The position numbers were made by a program, and so were the translations under genes. Source: a virus. From it: a DNA stretch of 23,019 bases. Under the pieces are notes generated by a model. That model was given only the letters and a program-made list of their open reading frames with translations. It did not search any database and was not told the origin of the DNA. Positions 1-7,580 of the stretch are shown here, one piece after another. The DNA is taken from the IMG/VR virus record IMGVR_UViG_3300042691_021189, positions 1-23,019 of that record, one strand, 5' to 3'. Position 1 is the first letter of the stretch. Each line of letters starts with the position of its first letter.

Positions 1-1050
1 TTTGGCACAGATGGTAGTTTAACTGTACCAGGTGATATCCGCAGCGAGGGTGCTATCAACATTGACATCAACTTATCAGATAGTACTCTGCGTAGATGGC
101 AGTTTGGTGAGGATGGTGTAATAACATTACCAAACTCTATGACCATCGATGGTTCTGGTACTGGCGGTCAAACCGTTATAATTGGCGGTGATAATACTCG
201 GATCACAATTGACAACAACGGAGCACCTCCAGGATTTTCTGTTACGACCAACGCACTAATGTCAGGTCCAACAGGCACGGCTCACACTTGGCGTTTTGGC
301 CCAGATGGTGAAATAACATTCCCTAACGATAAAATCAAAGCACCTGTATCCAGCAACATATCTATAGAAACTGAAGTACCAATATCAGATCCACCGACTA
401 CCATCGTTATCAGTGGTGCTGATTTTACAGCAGTGAATTTAACCTACATCAAAGATGGAGCAAATTCAATTTGGTATCCTGCTGGTTATAATCCTGCCAC
501 CGATCCTTACATTGAGTTTGGAATGGGCTTTGGAATTTTTGTTCCAGGATTTGATCAAGCACTTTATGTCAACACAGGCTCATTGAATGAACCATTGGCA
601 CAGTGGAACACTAATCCTCCATTGGGTAGTGTGGCTCCAACAGGTGTATACACCTATCCCAATACTTACGTTCACAATTGGGAGTTTGGTGATGATGGTT
701 CATTAACATTCCCAGATGCCACAGTTCAGACCACAGCGTTGGTACAAGGCGAGCAGGTATTTACAGTTGACACTGGTGCAGTTGACTATGCCCCAACAAC
801 AGTAGATTTTAATCTATTGTTTGTTACACCGGCAATAGGGTATTCAGGAACCGATCCTACTTCAGTTACGCTACCGGCCGGTGTACCTGGACAACGTTTG
901 GTTATTTTCAACGGTTCTAGTCTTGCTACCCTTACAGTAAATCCTGGACTGCTTGGCAGAGATATATCAGCTGGCGTTGTAGCAGAGTTTATCTACTCCG
1001 GTTTCGACGGGTTATGGATGCCGCTATATGGAACAAATAGTCCAACTTAA
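1..1050 (+). CDS. tail fibre protein, 5'-truncated by window edge
   Basis: The frame is open from base 1 through the first ATG at 139, so this is the C-terminal 349 residues of a longer protein. It contains a recurring motif W-x-F-G-x-D-G-x-(I/L)-T-F/L-P: a partial copy at residues 2-10 and copies starting near residues 33, 97 and 227, the last followed by D-A-T-V-Q-T-T-A. This motif is common in tail-fibre or baseplate proteins of marine T4-like phages. The last 100 residues (VTLPAGVPGQR..., FNGSS...) lack the repeat and look like a terminal beta-rich domain, possibly the receptor-binding or trimerising tip. It lies at the head of a run of fibre genes. The fibre role is inferred from repeats and context; no enzymatic motif is visible. 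Confidence 0.75.
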   Translation, partial: FGTDGSLTVPGDIRSEGAINIDINLSDSTLRRWQFGEDGVITLPNSMTIDGSGTGGQTVIIGGDNTRITIDNNGAPPGFSVTTNALMSGPTGTAHTWRFGPDGEITFPNDKIKAPVSSNISIETEVPISDPPTTIVISGADFTAVNLTYIKDGANSIWYPAGYNPATDPYIEFGMGFGIFVPGFDQALYVNTGSLNEPLAQWNTNPPLGSVAPTGVYTYPNTYVHNWEFGDDGSLTFPDATVQTTALVQGEQVFTVDTGAVDYAPTTVDFNLLFVTPAIGYSGTDPTSVTLPAGVPGQRLVIFNGSSLATLTVNPGLLGRDISAGVVAEFIYSGFDGLWMPLYGTNSPT

Positions 1051-1059
1051 ACAATAACG

Positions 1060-1066
1060 GTAAATA
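1060..1066 (+). promoter_or_regulatory. weak candidate late promoter box (GTAAATA)
   Basis: GTAAATA lies 17 bases before the ATG at 1084 in the short gap between two fibre genes. It resembles the T4-type late box but departs from the GATAAATA form found five times elsewhere in the window. Confidence 0.3.
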
Positions 1067-1083
1067 TACTAGAGAGATAAAAT

Positions 1084-1536
1084 ATGCCCATACAAACAAT
1101 TAACTTAGGAAATTACGCAAATGACGGTACTGGAGACGATCTTCGTACGGCCTTTGAAAAAGTCAATGCTAATTTTAACTTTTTAAATGTAGAAAATACC
1201 ACATCAGCTCAAAATTTAGGGTCTGGTCAGGTCATATTTGCCCAAAAATCTGGAAACACTTTACAATTCAAAAGCCTGGTTCAAGGGCAAAATATATCAC
1301 TAACTTCAGATGGTAACACTGTTACCATATCTGGATCTGGAAATTTACAAAGCGAAACATCACCCACATTAGGTGGCAATTTAAACATGAACGGGTTTAA
1401 TATTGTTGGTGGCGGGAACATAGAAGCACTAATTTACGGAATCGATGTTCGTACACTCGTTGGAGCTTCAGGGGACTTGGATTTTGGATCTTTCACAATT
1501 CCTTCAAGTTTTGATATAGATTTAGGAACATTCTAA
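1084..1536 (+). CDS. short tail-fibre/baseplate-associated protein
   Basis: A 150-residue protein beginning MPIQTINLGNYANDGTGDD, followed by LRTAFEKVNANFNFLN. This N-terminal pattern (N-x-G-T-G-D-D-L-R-x-A-F-x-K-x-N-x-N-F) is frequent at the start of tail-fibre or baseplate proteins of marine T4-like phages and probably forms a docking or trimerisation segment. The middle is rich in Gly, Ser, Thr and Asn (TSPTLGGNLNMNGFNIVGGG), typical of beta-helical fibre shafts. No catalytic motif or signal peptide is seen. It sits between two other fibre genes, 33 bases after the first and 17 before the next. The structural role is inferred from composition and context. Confidence 0.7.
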   Translation: MPIQTINLGNYANDGTGDDLRTAFEKVNANFNFLNVENTTSAQNLGSGQVIFAQKSGNTLQFKSLVQGQNISLTSDGNTVTISGSGNLQSETSPTLGGNLNMNGFNIVGGGNIEALIYGIDVRTLVGASGDLDFGSFTIPSSFDIDLGTF

Positions 1537-1553
1537 AAGAATTAGGAGACATC

Positions 1554-3197
1554 ATGGCGTTACAAATTAGACGAGGTACAAATACACAAAGACTAGCACT
1601 TTCCGGTGTTGACACACCACTAGTCGGCGAGCCTCTTTACACAACTGATACTAAAAAACTTTTTATAGGTGATGGCTCTACTGCTGGTGGCACTAGTTTA
1701 GGATACTATAGCAATGTAGCCGTAGCTGGGCAAGATACACTATCTGCGATTAACAATACAGAAACATTAACTCTTATTGCAGGGAATAATATTGTTTTAG
1801 CTACAAACGGCCCCAGTGATGCTGTTACTATATCAGTAGCAACTACATTAAATGAACTAAACAACGGAAATATCAGAATAATAAACAACAATATTAATGG
1901 CCTAGTTGGTAACGAAAACATTAATATCGATCCTTCTGGAACAGGTAAAGTAGTTGTTAACAGTGCATTGAACTCTTTAGGTATTGAAACCAATGAACTA
2001 AAAGTTGGAGTGTACAATGATACTCCAACTAACTACTACTTTGAAAGTGAAGGTCCAAGTATTGAACGAGTATTCAGAGCAGGCGGTCCTGGTGGACTTA
2101 TAGGAGCAGAATTTTCTGCTTATTATGCATCGCCTACAAATGGACAGAAAGGTCTCGAATTAAGATTTAGACAAAGCGTAGCAGCATCATCAAATTTACC
2201 TGTAGGAAATATTTCTACCACAGTCACTGATGTTTCTTTAGGTTCAGTAGATAGTAAATTTGATTTCGAAGTTAGATCTAACAATTCAATGATTGTTGGC
2301 GGGTCAGTGACCGGTAGTGGATTCTTAGGTAATTTGACAGGTAACGTCACAGGTGATTTGACAGGTAACGTCACAGGTAACGTCACAGGATATCATACCG
2401 GTGATGTAAAAGGTTCTGTATTTGCTGATGACAGTACTATTTTAGTGGATGGAATTGCTGGTGTACTAAGAGGTGAATTGCAGGGAACCCTTAACACCGG
2501 TGATTTAGTAATTTCCACAAATACAATATCAACAGCTACTACCGGCGACAATATTGAACTATCTCCAGCTAGTGGCGGTGTTGTTAACACGTCTGCGATT
2601 TTAAGAGCACAGCGATTAGAATTATTATTTGATGCTGTTAATTCTGGTATTTCTATTGCCAATGCTGTTAATAACAACAGTTCATTAAATATTTCTACAA
2701 CTCACAATACAGCATCAACCTCTGCTGATCTCCCTTCGGGAGAATTCAGTCCTGTCGGTCCGGTTACTGGATCAACAGTTAACTTTTTAAGAGCTAGAGG
2801 GTCGAATCCAATATTTCCACAAGCTGTACAGAACAACGATGAAGTTTCTACTATAAACTATAGTGTATTAACTGGTCTTGCTGGTTTTCAAAGTACGGCA
2901 AAATTTAGAGTTGCTATCGATAGCACTGTAACTAATGGTATTGCACCTGCTGGTAGATTTGAGTTTGTGACATCAGATGCGTCGGGATCTAGTGCTATAC
3001 GATTAACAGCAAGTTCCAAATCAATCACAGGCACTGTGCCATTTAAACTACCAGTTTATGCAGATCCCACCGATAGAAATGCTGCTATCACAAGTCCGGA
3101 AATTGGCATGATAATTCTAGTATCAGATAGCACCGGAAGTGGCGGTCCAACAAAATTCCAAGGATACATTAGTTCAGGATGGGTAGATTTAAACTAA
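1554..3197 (+). CDS. tail fibre protein with Mtd_N-like N-terminus and GNVT repeats
   Basis: A 547-residue fibre protein with an AGGAG ribosome site at 1544-1548. Residues 1-50 (LQIRRGTNTQR... GEPLYTTDTKKLFIGDG) resemble the N-terminal domain of phage major tropism determinants and related fibre proteins, which attaches the fibre to the particle. Residues 259-286 hold a tetrapeptide repeat of the form G-[ND]-[LV]-T, encoded by near-identical 12-base units. The C-terminus (PEIGMIILVSDSTG..., FQGYISSGWVDLN) matches a terminal domain common in marine phage fibres. The body is rich in Asn, Thr, Ser and Gly, consistent with a beta-structured shaft. It probably takes part in host recognition. Which fibre of the particle it forms cannot be read from the sequence. 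Confidence 0.8.
   Translation: MALQIRRGTNTQRLALSGVDTPLVGEPLYTTDTKKLFIGDGSTAGGTSLGYYSNVAVAGQDTLSAINNTETLTLIAGNNIVLATNGPSDAVTISVATTLNELNNGNIRIINNNINGLVGNENINIDPSGTGKVVVNSALNSLGIETNELKVGVYNDTPTNYYFESEGPSIERVFRAGGPGGLIGAEFSAYYASPTNGQKGLELRFRQSVAASSNLPVGNISTTVTDVSLGSVDSKFDFEVRSNNSMIVGGSVTGSGFLGNLTGNVTGDLTGNVTGNVTGYHTGDVKGSVFADDSTILVDGIAGVLRGELQGTLNTGDLVISTNTISTATTGDNIELSPASGGVVNTSAILRAQRLELLFDAVNSGISIANAVNNNSSLNISTTHNTASTSADLPSGEFSPVGPVTGSTVNFLRARGSNPIFPQAVQNNDEVSTINYSVLTGLAGFQSTAKFRVAIDSTVTNGIAPAGRFEFVTSDASGSSAIRLTASSKSITGTVPFKLPVYADPTDRNAAITSPEIGMIILVSDSTGSGGPTKFQGYISSGWVDLN
2328..2411 (+). repeat. 12-base tandem repeat coding for G-N-V-T units
   Basis: Seven consecutive 12-base units in frame with the fibre gene: GGTAATTTGACA, GGTAACGTCACA, GGTGATTTGACA, GGTAACGTCACA twice, then two diverged copies. 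The translated pattern is GNLT GNVT GDLT GNVT GNVT GYHT GDVK. Three units are identical at the DNA level, so the array could change length by slippage or recombination. Confidence 0.85.
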
Positions 3198-3207
3198 TTT
3201 AGTCCTC

Positions 3208-3215
3208 GATAAATA
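3208..3215 (+). promoter_or_regulatory. T4-type late promoter box GATAAATA
   Basis: GATAAATA lies 18 bases before the ATG at 3234, in the 36-base gap after the Mtd_N-like fibre gene. It matches the TATAAATA-type late box used by T4-like phages at seven of eight positions and recurs before four other genes here. Confidence 0.6.
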
Positions 3216-3233
3216 CAGTATCAAGGACTAATT

Positions 3234-5609
3234 ATGTTGGATATCTGGACTGTCAATAATGACCACTCTTTCGGAATCATAGAAGAAAGTAATTCAGTGA
3301 TTCTGGCTTTGCCAGTTGCTAGTCCACCATCGACAATAAAATACTCAATAATTAGTGGCAGTTTACCACCCGGTTTAAGAATATCTGGAAATAACATCGT
3401 AGGTACTCCATTTGAAGTTCCTAGACCGACGGAATTCAAATTTGTTATACGAGCCAGTAATTTTAACACATCAACAAATGTCACAGAACTGTCTGATAGA
3501 GCATTTTCAATAACGATAGACGGCAGTGATCAACCAGTAATATTGAATAATACTGGAGCACTGCCAATAGGTGCGAATGGACAACTTTTTATTTTAGATT
3601 CATCGTATGTTGATTTCCAAATAGATGCTATTGATAATGATACTGCTGCTGGACAAAAATTAAGATATTTCATTTCTAGCGGAGACGGGGATCTCCCGCC
3701 AGGCCTTAGTTTAACTGAAGATGGAAGAATACAGGGGTTTATACAACCACTATTATCGATTCCCGTTGAAGAAAGGGATGGCAGTTATGGTAATGCACTG
3801 TATGATCAGTACGGATATGATTATGGCCTTCGTCCAGACAACGGATATGACAGTTTCTTATTTGATTCAGGTGCTTACGATTTATTTTTACCGTCAAAGT
3901 CTCCTAGAAAATTAAATAGAAATTACGAATTTATTTTAAGTATAACAGATGGTGACACTGTTACAAAAAGACAATTTAAAATTTTCGTAGTAGGCGACGA
4001 CTTCCTACGTGCAGATAATACAATAACATCAGCAGGTAATGGTGTATATACTGCTGATGGCACATACCTAAGATCACCAATTTGGACCACTGATACAGAT
4101 TTGGGTCTTTATAGAGCCAATAACTATGTTACTATCTTTTTAGATGTTTATGAAGCTCAGGTATTAGGCCCTGTATTTTATCAGCTAGATTCTGTAAATC
4201 CAGATAGTACACCGAGCGTGATACCACCTAATTTACAATTTGATCCATTAACTTCAGAACTTTATGGAATAGTTCCTTATCAGCCTGCGGTTATAAAGAA
4301 TTATAGATTCACTGTAACTGCTTCTAGGTATGGTACTGACAATGAAATCGCGTCAACGAAAAGAACATTTACAATAAAGGTTTTAGGTGAAGTTAACAGC
4401 ACAATGGCCTGGGAAACCCCAAGTACATTGCCACCAATCGATGCCAATTACATCAGTACATTAAAAGTTGAGGCAAGCTCTACTTTTCAAAATCCAGTGA
4501 TAACATATAATTTAGTTGCAGGTTCGTTACCACCAGGACTTACCCTTCAACTGAACGGAGAAATAACTGGTAAAGTAAATCAATACAGCTCTATCGGGAC
4601 TGTTGGAATGACAACTTTCAGCGATGGCATTTACGTTAATCAAACTTTTGATGGTGGTACTACCAGTATTGATCGAGAATTTAAATTTGTAATAAGAGCG
4701 CATGATCAAGCAGAATACAGTAATATTGATCGAGAATTTAATCTAAGAGTAAACACACCAAACGATAGACTATACAGTAGTATCTATATTAGAGCATTTA
4801 TGGATCAGAAAAAGAGATTTCTTTTCAACTCCTTTGTAAATGACAATAATATATTTTCCCCAGAGTTAATTTATAGACCCAATGATTTAAATTTTGGTAT
4901 ACAGAGAGATATGTTATCTTTAGTATATGCAGGTATTGAAACTAAGGATGCTGCTAGGTTCGTTAGTGCCATGGGATTAAATCACAAAAGGAAAAGTTTA
5001 ATATTTGGTGACGTCAAAACAGCAAAGGCCAAATTGCCGGGGACAAACAACATAGTGTATGAAGTGATTTACGTAGAATTATTAGATCCTTTAGAACCTA
5101 ATGGGTTGAAGTTAAATTCAAAAATCACACATCATAAAAATGCAGTTAACAAAATAACTGCTGATACCAGTAATGCAATATGGGATGGTCGTGAAAATCT
5201 ATCTAGAATGAACATAGACGAACCGTACTTACCTAGACCTAATCAAAAAATAACCGTAGATCAAACAAACATTTCTGTCAGCGATCCAAATGCCAAAAGC
5301 CAATATCCCAGCAGTATTAGTATCTGGAGGGAAAGATTAAAAGCAGTTGGACTTACTGAAAGAAACTATCTCCCATTATGGATGAGATCTGTGCAGGATG
5401 ATGTCCGTCAAGAGCTTGGATTTGTGTTAGCTATGCCCATTTGCTACTGTAAACCTGGTACCAGCGATATTATCTTAACAAACATAAATTTCAACAAATT
5501 TGATTTTAAAAATTTAGATTTTACTGTAGATAGATATATAATCGATGCGGTTACCGGATATGGTAGCGATAAATATCTAGTGTTTAAAAACGATGGAGTT
5601 ACAATATGA
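3234..5609 (+). CDS. large structural protein with Ig-like (He_PIG) repeats
   Basis: A 791-residue protein with four copies of the putative-Ig (He_PIG) pattern: Y-x-(I/L)-x-x-G-x-L-P-P-G-L followed by G-x-(I/V)-x-G. Copies lie near residues 40-62, 137-172, 310-362 (diverged, with IPPNLQFD and LYGIVPYQP) and 419-447. Such domains are adhesion or spacer modules in phage tail proteins. A Tyr/Asp/Gly-rich insert at about residues 180-222 contains YDQYGYDYG and DSGAYDLF. From about residue 525 onward the protein changes character (IRAFMDQKKRFLFNSF..., YRPNDLNFGIQRDMLS) and looks like a conserved globular virion domain. A late box precedes it and its stop overlaps the next start (ATGA). Its exact place in tail or baseplate is not determinable here. 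Confidence 0.7.
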   Translation: MLDIWTVNNDHSFGIIEESNSVILALPVASPPSTIKYSIISGSLPPGLRISGNNIVGTPFEVPRPTEFKFVIRASNFNTSTNVTELSDRAFSITIDGSDQPVILNNTGALPIGANGQLFILDSSYVDFQIDAIDNDTAAGQKLRYFISSGDGDLPPGLSLTEDGRIQGFIQPLLSIPVEERDGSYGNALYDQYGYDYGLRPDNGYDSFLFDSGAYDLFLPSKSPRKLNRNYEFILSITDGDTVTKRQFKIFVVGDDFLRADNTITSAGNGVYTADGTYLRSPIWTTDTDLGLYRANNYVTIFLDVYEAQVLGPVFYQLDSVNPDSTPSVIPPNLQFDPLTSELYGIVPYQPAVIKNYRFTVTASRYGTDNEIASTKRTFTIKVLGEVNSTMAWETPSTLPPIDANYISTLKVEASSTFQNPVITYNLVAGSLPPGLTLQLNGEITGKVNQYSSIGTVGMTTFSDGIYVNQTFDGGTTSIDREFKFVIRAHDQAEYSNIDREFNLRVNTPNDRLYSSIYIRAFMDQKKRFLFNSFVNDNNIFSPELIYRPNDLNFGIQRDMLSLVYAGIETKDAARFVSAMGLNHKRKSLIFGDVKTAKAKLPGTNNIVYEVIYVELLDPLEPNGLKLNSKITHHKNAVNKITADTSNAIWDGRENLSRMNIDEPYLPRPNQKITVDQTNISVSDPNAKSQYPSSISIWRERLKAVGLTERNYLPLWMRSVQDDVRQELGFVLAMPICYCKPGTSDIILTNINFNKFDFKNLDFTVDRYIIDAVTGYGSDKYLVFKNDGVTI
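5568..5575 (+). promoter_or_regulatory. T4-type late promoter box GATAAATA inside gene end
   Basis: GATAAATA lies within the last codons of the He_PIG-repeat gene, 30 bases before the ATG at 5606. It could give the next fibre gene its own late transcript, although ATGA coupling would also serve. Confidence 0.45.
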
Positions 5610-6178
5610 CAAGCCAAATAAACGTTTCTAATATTGATGGAGCGTTTCCTGTTGCAGGACAGGACAATAACAGTCAAGGTTTCAGAGAAAATTTTACAAA
5701 TATAAGAACAGCACTAACTGTGGCCAAAGATGAGATTTCTGATCTACAGAGCGATACTGCAAAACTAAATGAAGCAAACAACTTCAACGGACTTCTTTTA
5801 GAGAACGCCGAAGTGAATAAGTTTTATGGGTCAGTAAGAAACAATGGCACGACAACTGGCGCCACTGATGTTAATCTCGACAATGGACCATTACAAGTAT
5901 TCACTTTGGGTGGTGATCATTCGTTAACTTTTAGAAACTGGGCCGACAGTGACTTATATCATATTGTTAAAGTTCATATTATAAATCAATCTGCTTCACC
6001 AAGAACTGTCACGTTTGGTACAGAAGCTGGTGGTATATTTAAACAAGTAACTGGTGAATTCACTGGCGGTGCTAGTCCACAATTGTCGGTAGCTGGCAAT
6101 AGTGAAGTAGTTATCGAAGCTTGGAGTGTTAACCAAGGTTTAAGCGTATACTTGAAAAAGATTGGTGTATTTCAATGA
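5606..6178 (+). CDS. tail-fibre-like structural protein
   Basis: A 190-residue protein whose start overlaps the previous stop (ATGA at 5606-5609), implying translational coupling. Its N-terminus (NIDGAFPVAGQDNNSQGFRE, then NFTNIRTAL) follows the same scheme as the 1084-1536 product: a Gly/Asn/Asp stretch, then R-x-x-F-x-x-(I/V), then a short helical region (AKDEISDLQSDTAKLNEANN) that may trimerise. The C-terminal two thirds are predicted beta-rich (LGGDHSLTFRNW, SPRTVTFGTEAGG, NSEVVIEAWSV), like a small fibre tip or collar domain. It closes the fibre module. Function is inferred from composition and position. Confidence 0.65.
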   Translation: MTSQINVSNIDGAFPVAGQDNNSQGFRENFTNIRTALTVAKDEISDLQSDTAKLNEANNFNGLLLENAEVNKFYGSVRNNGTTTGATDVNLDNGPLQVFTLGGDHSLTFRNWADSDLYHIVKVHIINQSASPRTVTFGTEAGGIFKQVTGEFTGGASPQLSVAGNSEVVIEAWSVNQGLSVYLKKIGVFQ

Positions 6179-6414
6179 CAGCTATTAATCCTTTAGTCGA
6201 CGATATGAGTTCACTTAAGGATTCAGAAATTGAATCCAAAATACAAGATTTGAGTAAAAAATACTGGACTACATCGAATCCTAATCTAAGATTTCAAATA
6301 GCACAATTCCTAGAAATTTATAAAGAAGAAATTAATACCCGAAGAGCCAAAGCATGGGAACAACAATATCAAAAAAGAAACAAAGATCTTGACAATTTAA
6401 TTCAAGTAAACTAA
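6175..6414 (+). CDS. small unknown protein, coil-rich
   Basis: A 79-residue charged protein, coupled to the previous gene by ATGA at 6175-6178. Residues 10-60 are predicted helical with regular charged positions (SSLKDSEIESKIQDLSKKYW, QFLEIYKEEINTRRAKAWEQ), followed by a basic C-terminus. No membrane segment, signal peptide or known motif is visible. Its position directly after fibre genes suggests a small virion or assembly protein, but that is only context. I do not recognise a family. Confidence 0.6.
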   Translation: MTAINPLVDDMSSLKDSEIESKIQDLSKKYWTTSNPNLRFQIAQFLEIYKEEINTRRAKAWEQQYQKRNKDLDNLIQVN

Positions 6415-6423
6415 AATACTTGG

Positions 6424-6936
6424 ATGACCTATGATAAATTTGGCAATGTTATATATGACGAGAAAGATCTAATTGATCTGATCTACAGAGATCAATTGGA
6501 CTGTATAAGTCAGATCAATTTGTCCGACACTCCAGAAATACAAAAATTTAAAAAAACCACAGAAATAAACATCAATATTTTCGATCAATCAATTTTCGAA
6601 AATATTGATCAAAGCACGTTTGATCACTTACATCAAGATAACTGGTTTCTACCGGAAGAATACGAAAGTTTTGACATAGAACATTACTGTCTTAATCTTT
6701 GTTCAAATGACTGTGAAACACAACGTGTAAAAGACGAGTATAGTGAATTTCAAAGAAGAAAAATGGTGCCATTGCTAAGATGGCTTAAATATCTAGTAGA
6801 CACTTGCAGAAGAAACAATATCGTCTGGGGTGTAGGTCGGGGTAGTAGTGTCAGTAGTTTTGTGTTATTCTTAATAGGTGTACACAAAATAGACCCGATT
6901 AAATACGGTCTAGATTGGAAAGACTTTTTGAGATAA
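6424..6936 (+). CDS. DNA polymerase III alpha (DnaE) GS-motif-like fragment
   Basis: A 170-residue protein. Residues from about 110 to the end resemble the start of the palm domain of bacterial C-family polymerases. A helical segment (RRKMVPLLRWLKYLVDTC) takes the place of the DnaE stretch before the GS motif. Then comes W-G-V-G-R-G-S-S-V-S-S-F-V-L-F-L, corresponding to DnaE V-G-P-G-R-G-S-x-x-G-S-L-V-A-Y. It is followed by I-G-V-x-x-I-D-P-I-K-Y-G-L, as in DnaE, ending at D-F-L-R. The protein stops just before the place where DnaE carries its catalytic PDFDxDF aspartates, so it cannot be an active polymerase alone. The first 100 residues are acidic, Asn/Asp/Phe-rich and not recognised. There is no strong ribosome site. 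Homology is my reading of the motif order; function is unknown. Confidence 0.65.
   Translation: MTYDKFGNVIYDEKDLIDLIYRDQLDCISQINLSDTPEIQKFKKTTEININIFDQSIFENIDQSTFDHLHQDNWFLPEEYESFDIEHYCLNLCSNDCETQRVKDEYSEFQRRKMVPLLRWLKYLVDTCRRNNIVWGVGRGSSVSSFVLFLIGVHKIDPIKYGLDWKDFLR
6571..6609. repeat. perfect 14-bp inverted repeat inside a gene
   Basis: ATCAATATTTTCGA at 6571-6584 and its exact reverse complement TCGAAAATATTGAT at 6596-6609 flank an 11-base loop. The repeat lies within the DnaE-fragment gene and encodes residues around N-I-F-D-Q-S-I-F-E-N-I-D. It would form a strong hairpin in the mRNA. No T-tract follows, so it is not a standard terminator. Confidence 0.8.
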
Positions 6937-6953
6937 CTTAAGGAGATTTTTAA

Positions 6954-7175
6954 ATGTCAATGAAAGAAAAACAAAGAACCATTTACAGAAGTGCTCAAGG
7001 TAAAGAAGTGGATATGGAAAAATTAAGAAATCAAAATGAACTTACACCAGCGGTAGGAAATGCTCGTGTAAACGCTCGTGGAGACGAATTGGGTCCAGGG
7101 GGCAAAATTATCCGAAAGCGTGAAGATGTTTTGAAAGATTATTATAAAGGCACAGCATCAAAGGACGAACAATGA
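6954..7175 (+). CDS. small conserved-looking basic phage protein
   Basis: A 73-residue, Arg/Lys-rich protein with a strong AAGGAG ribosome site at 6940-6945, eight bases before the ATG. A second in-frame ATG follows two codons later. The sequence includes YRSAQGKEVDMEKLRNQNE, AVGNARVNARGDELGPGG and KIIRKREDVLKDYYKG. I recall similar short proteins in T4-like marine phages, but no function is known to me. There are no membrane or cysteine motifs. Its stop overlaps the start of the GroES-like gene (ATGA at 7172-7175), so the two are probably co-translated, which hints at a role in head assembly. Confidence 0.7.
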   Translation: MSMKEKQRTIYRSAQGKEVDMEKLRNQNELTPAVGNARVNARGDELGPGGKIIRKREDVLKDYYKGTASKDEQ

Positions 7176-7498
7176 ACGTTGTAAAAGGTAAATTAAAACC
7201 TATAAGAAACAATGTTTTTGTTTCTGACATGGAGTTTGATATGCGTGTAAGTGCTGGGGGTATTGTTTTGCCTAATGACGATGGTAAAACTGAAGGTATC
7301 AGACCTAGATGGGGTAAAGTTTTTGCTATTGGGCATGAACAAACTGACGTAGCTGTTGGTGAGTGGATTTTGGTTGAGCACGGCCGTTGGACCAGAGGTA
7401 TCACTATCGAAGATGAAAGCGGCAACGAAATCATTATTCGAAGAGTAGACACTGATTGTATTCTTGCCAAAGCCGACGAAAAACCTTTAGACGTTTAA
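7172..7498 (+). CDS. groES: GroES/gp31-like co-chaperonin
   Basis: A 108-residue protein of the Cpn10 fold, close in length to T4 gp31 (111 residues) and host GroES (about 97). It starts with a beta strand (KLKPIRNNVFV) as in GroES (I-R-P-L-x-D-R-V). The mobile loop carries SAGGIVLP at residues 27-34, the segment that docks on GroEL. Later strands include RWGKVFAIG, VAVGEWILVEHGRW and CILA. No GroEL is encoded in the window, so it should act with host GroEL, as T4 gp31 does to fold the major capsid protein. It is coupled by ATGA to the preceding small gene and is followed at once by a terminator. Confidence 0.9.
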   Translation: MNVVKGKLKPIRNNVFVSDMEFDMRVSAGGIVLPNDDGKTEGIRPRWGKVFAIGHEQTDVAVGEWILVEHGRWTRGITIEDESGNEIIIRRVDTDCILAKADEKPLDV

Positions 7499-7517
7499 AA
7501 CGATAAGAAAAAATGTT

Positions 7518-7545
7518 ATAGGGCCTTGACGGGCCCTATTTTTTT
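7518..7545 (+). terminator. rho-independent terminator after groES-like gene
   Basis: A perfect 8-bp stem ATAGGGCC (7518-7525) / GGCCCTAT (7532-7539) with a six-base loop, followed by six further T residues. It lies 19 bases after the co-chaperonin stop codon. Confidence 0.85.
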
Positions 7546-7554
7546 CTGTACAAT
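7526..7554 (+). promoter_or_regulatory. sigma70-like promoter nested in the terminator
   Basis: TTGACG (7526-7531) and TACAAT (7549-7554) are separated by exactly 17 bases. The -35 box occupies the loop of the preceding terminator hairpin and the T-tract lies in the spacer. Predicted transcription start is near 7561, about 20 bases before the ATG at 7581. It would let host RNA polymerase start the replication/nucleotide gene run. Confidence 0.7.
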
Positions 7555-7580
7555 TAAGCTAATACCTTGGAGGCTGTAAA

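Noticed and set aside
2729-2743. TCTCCC-TTC-GGGAGA hairpin in the fibre gene
   Set aside because: It is a stable small hairpin but lies mid-gene, without a T-tract or nearby start; probably incidental.
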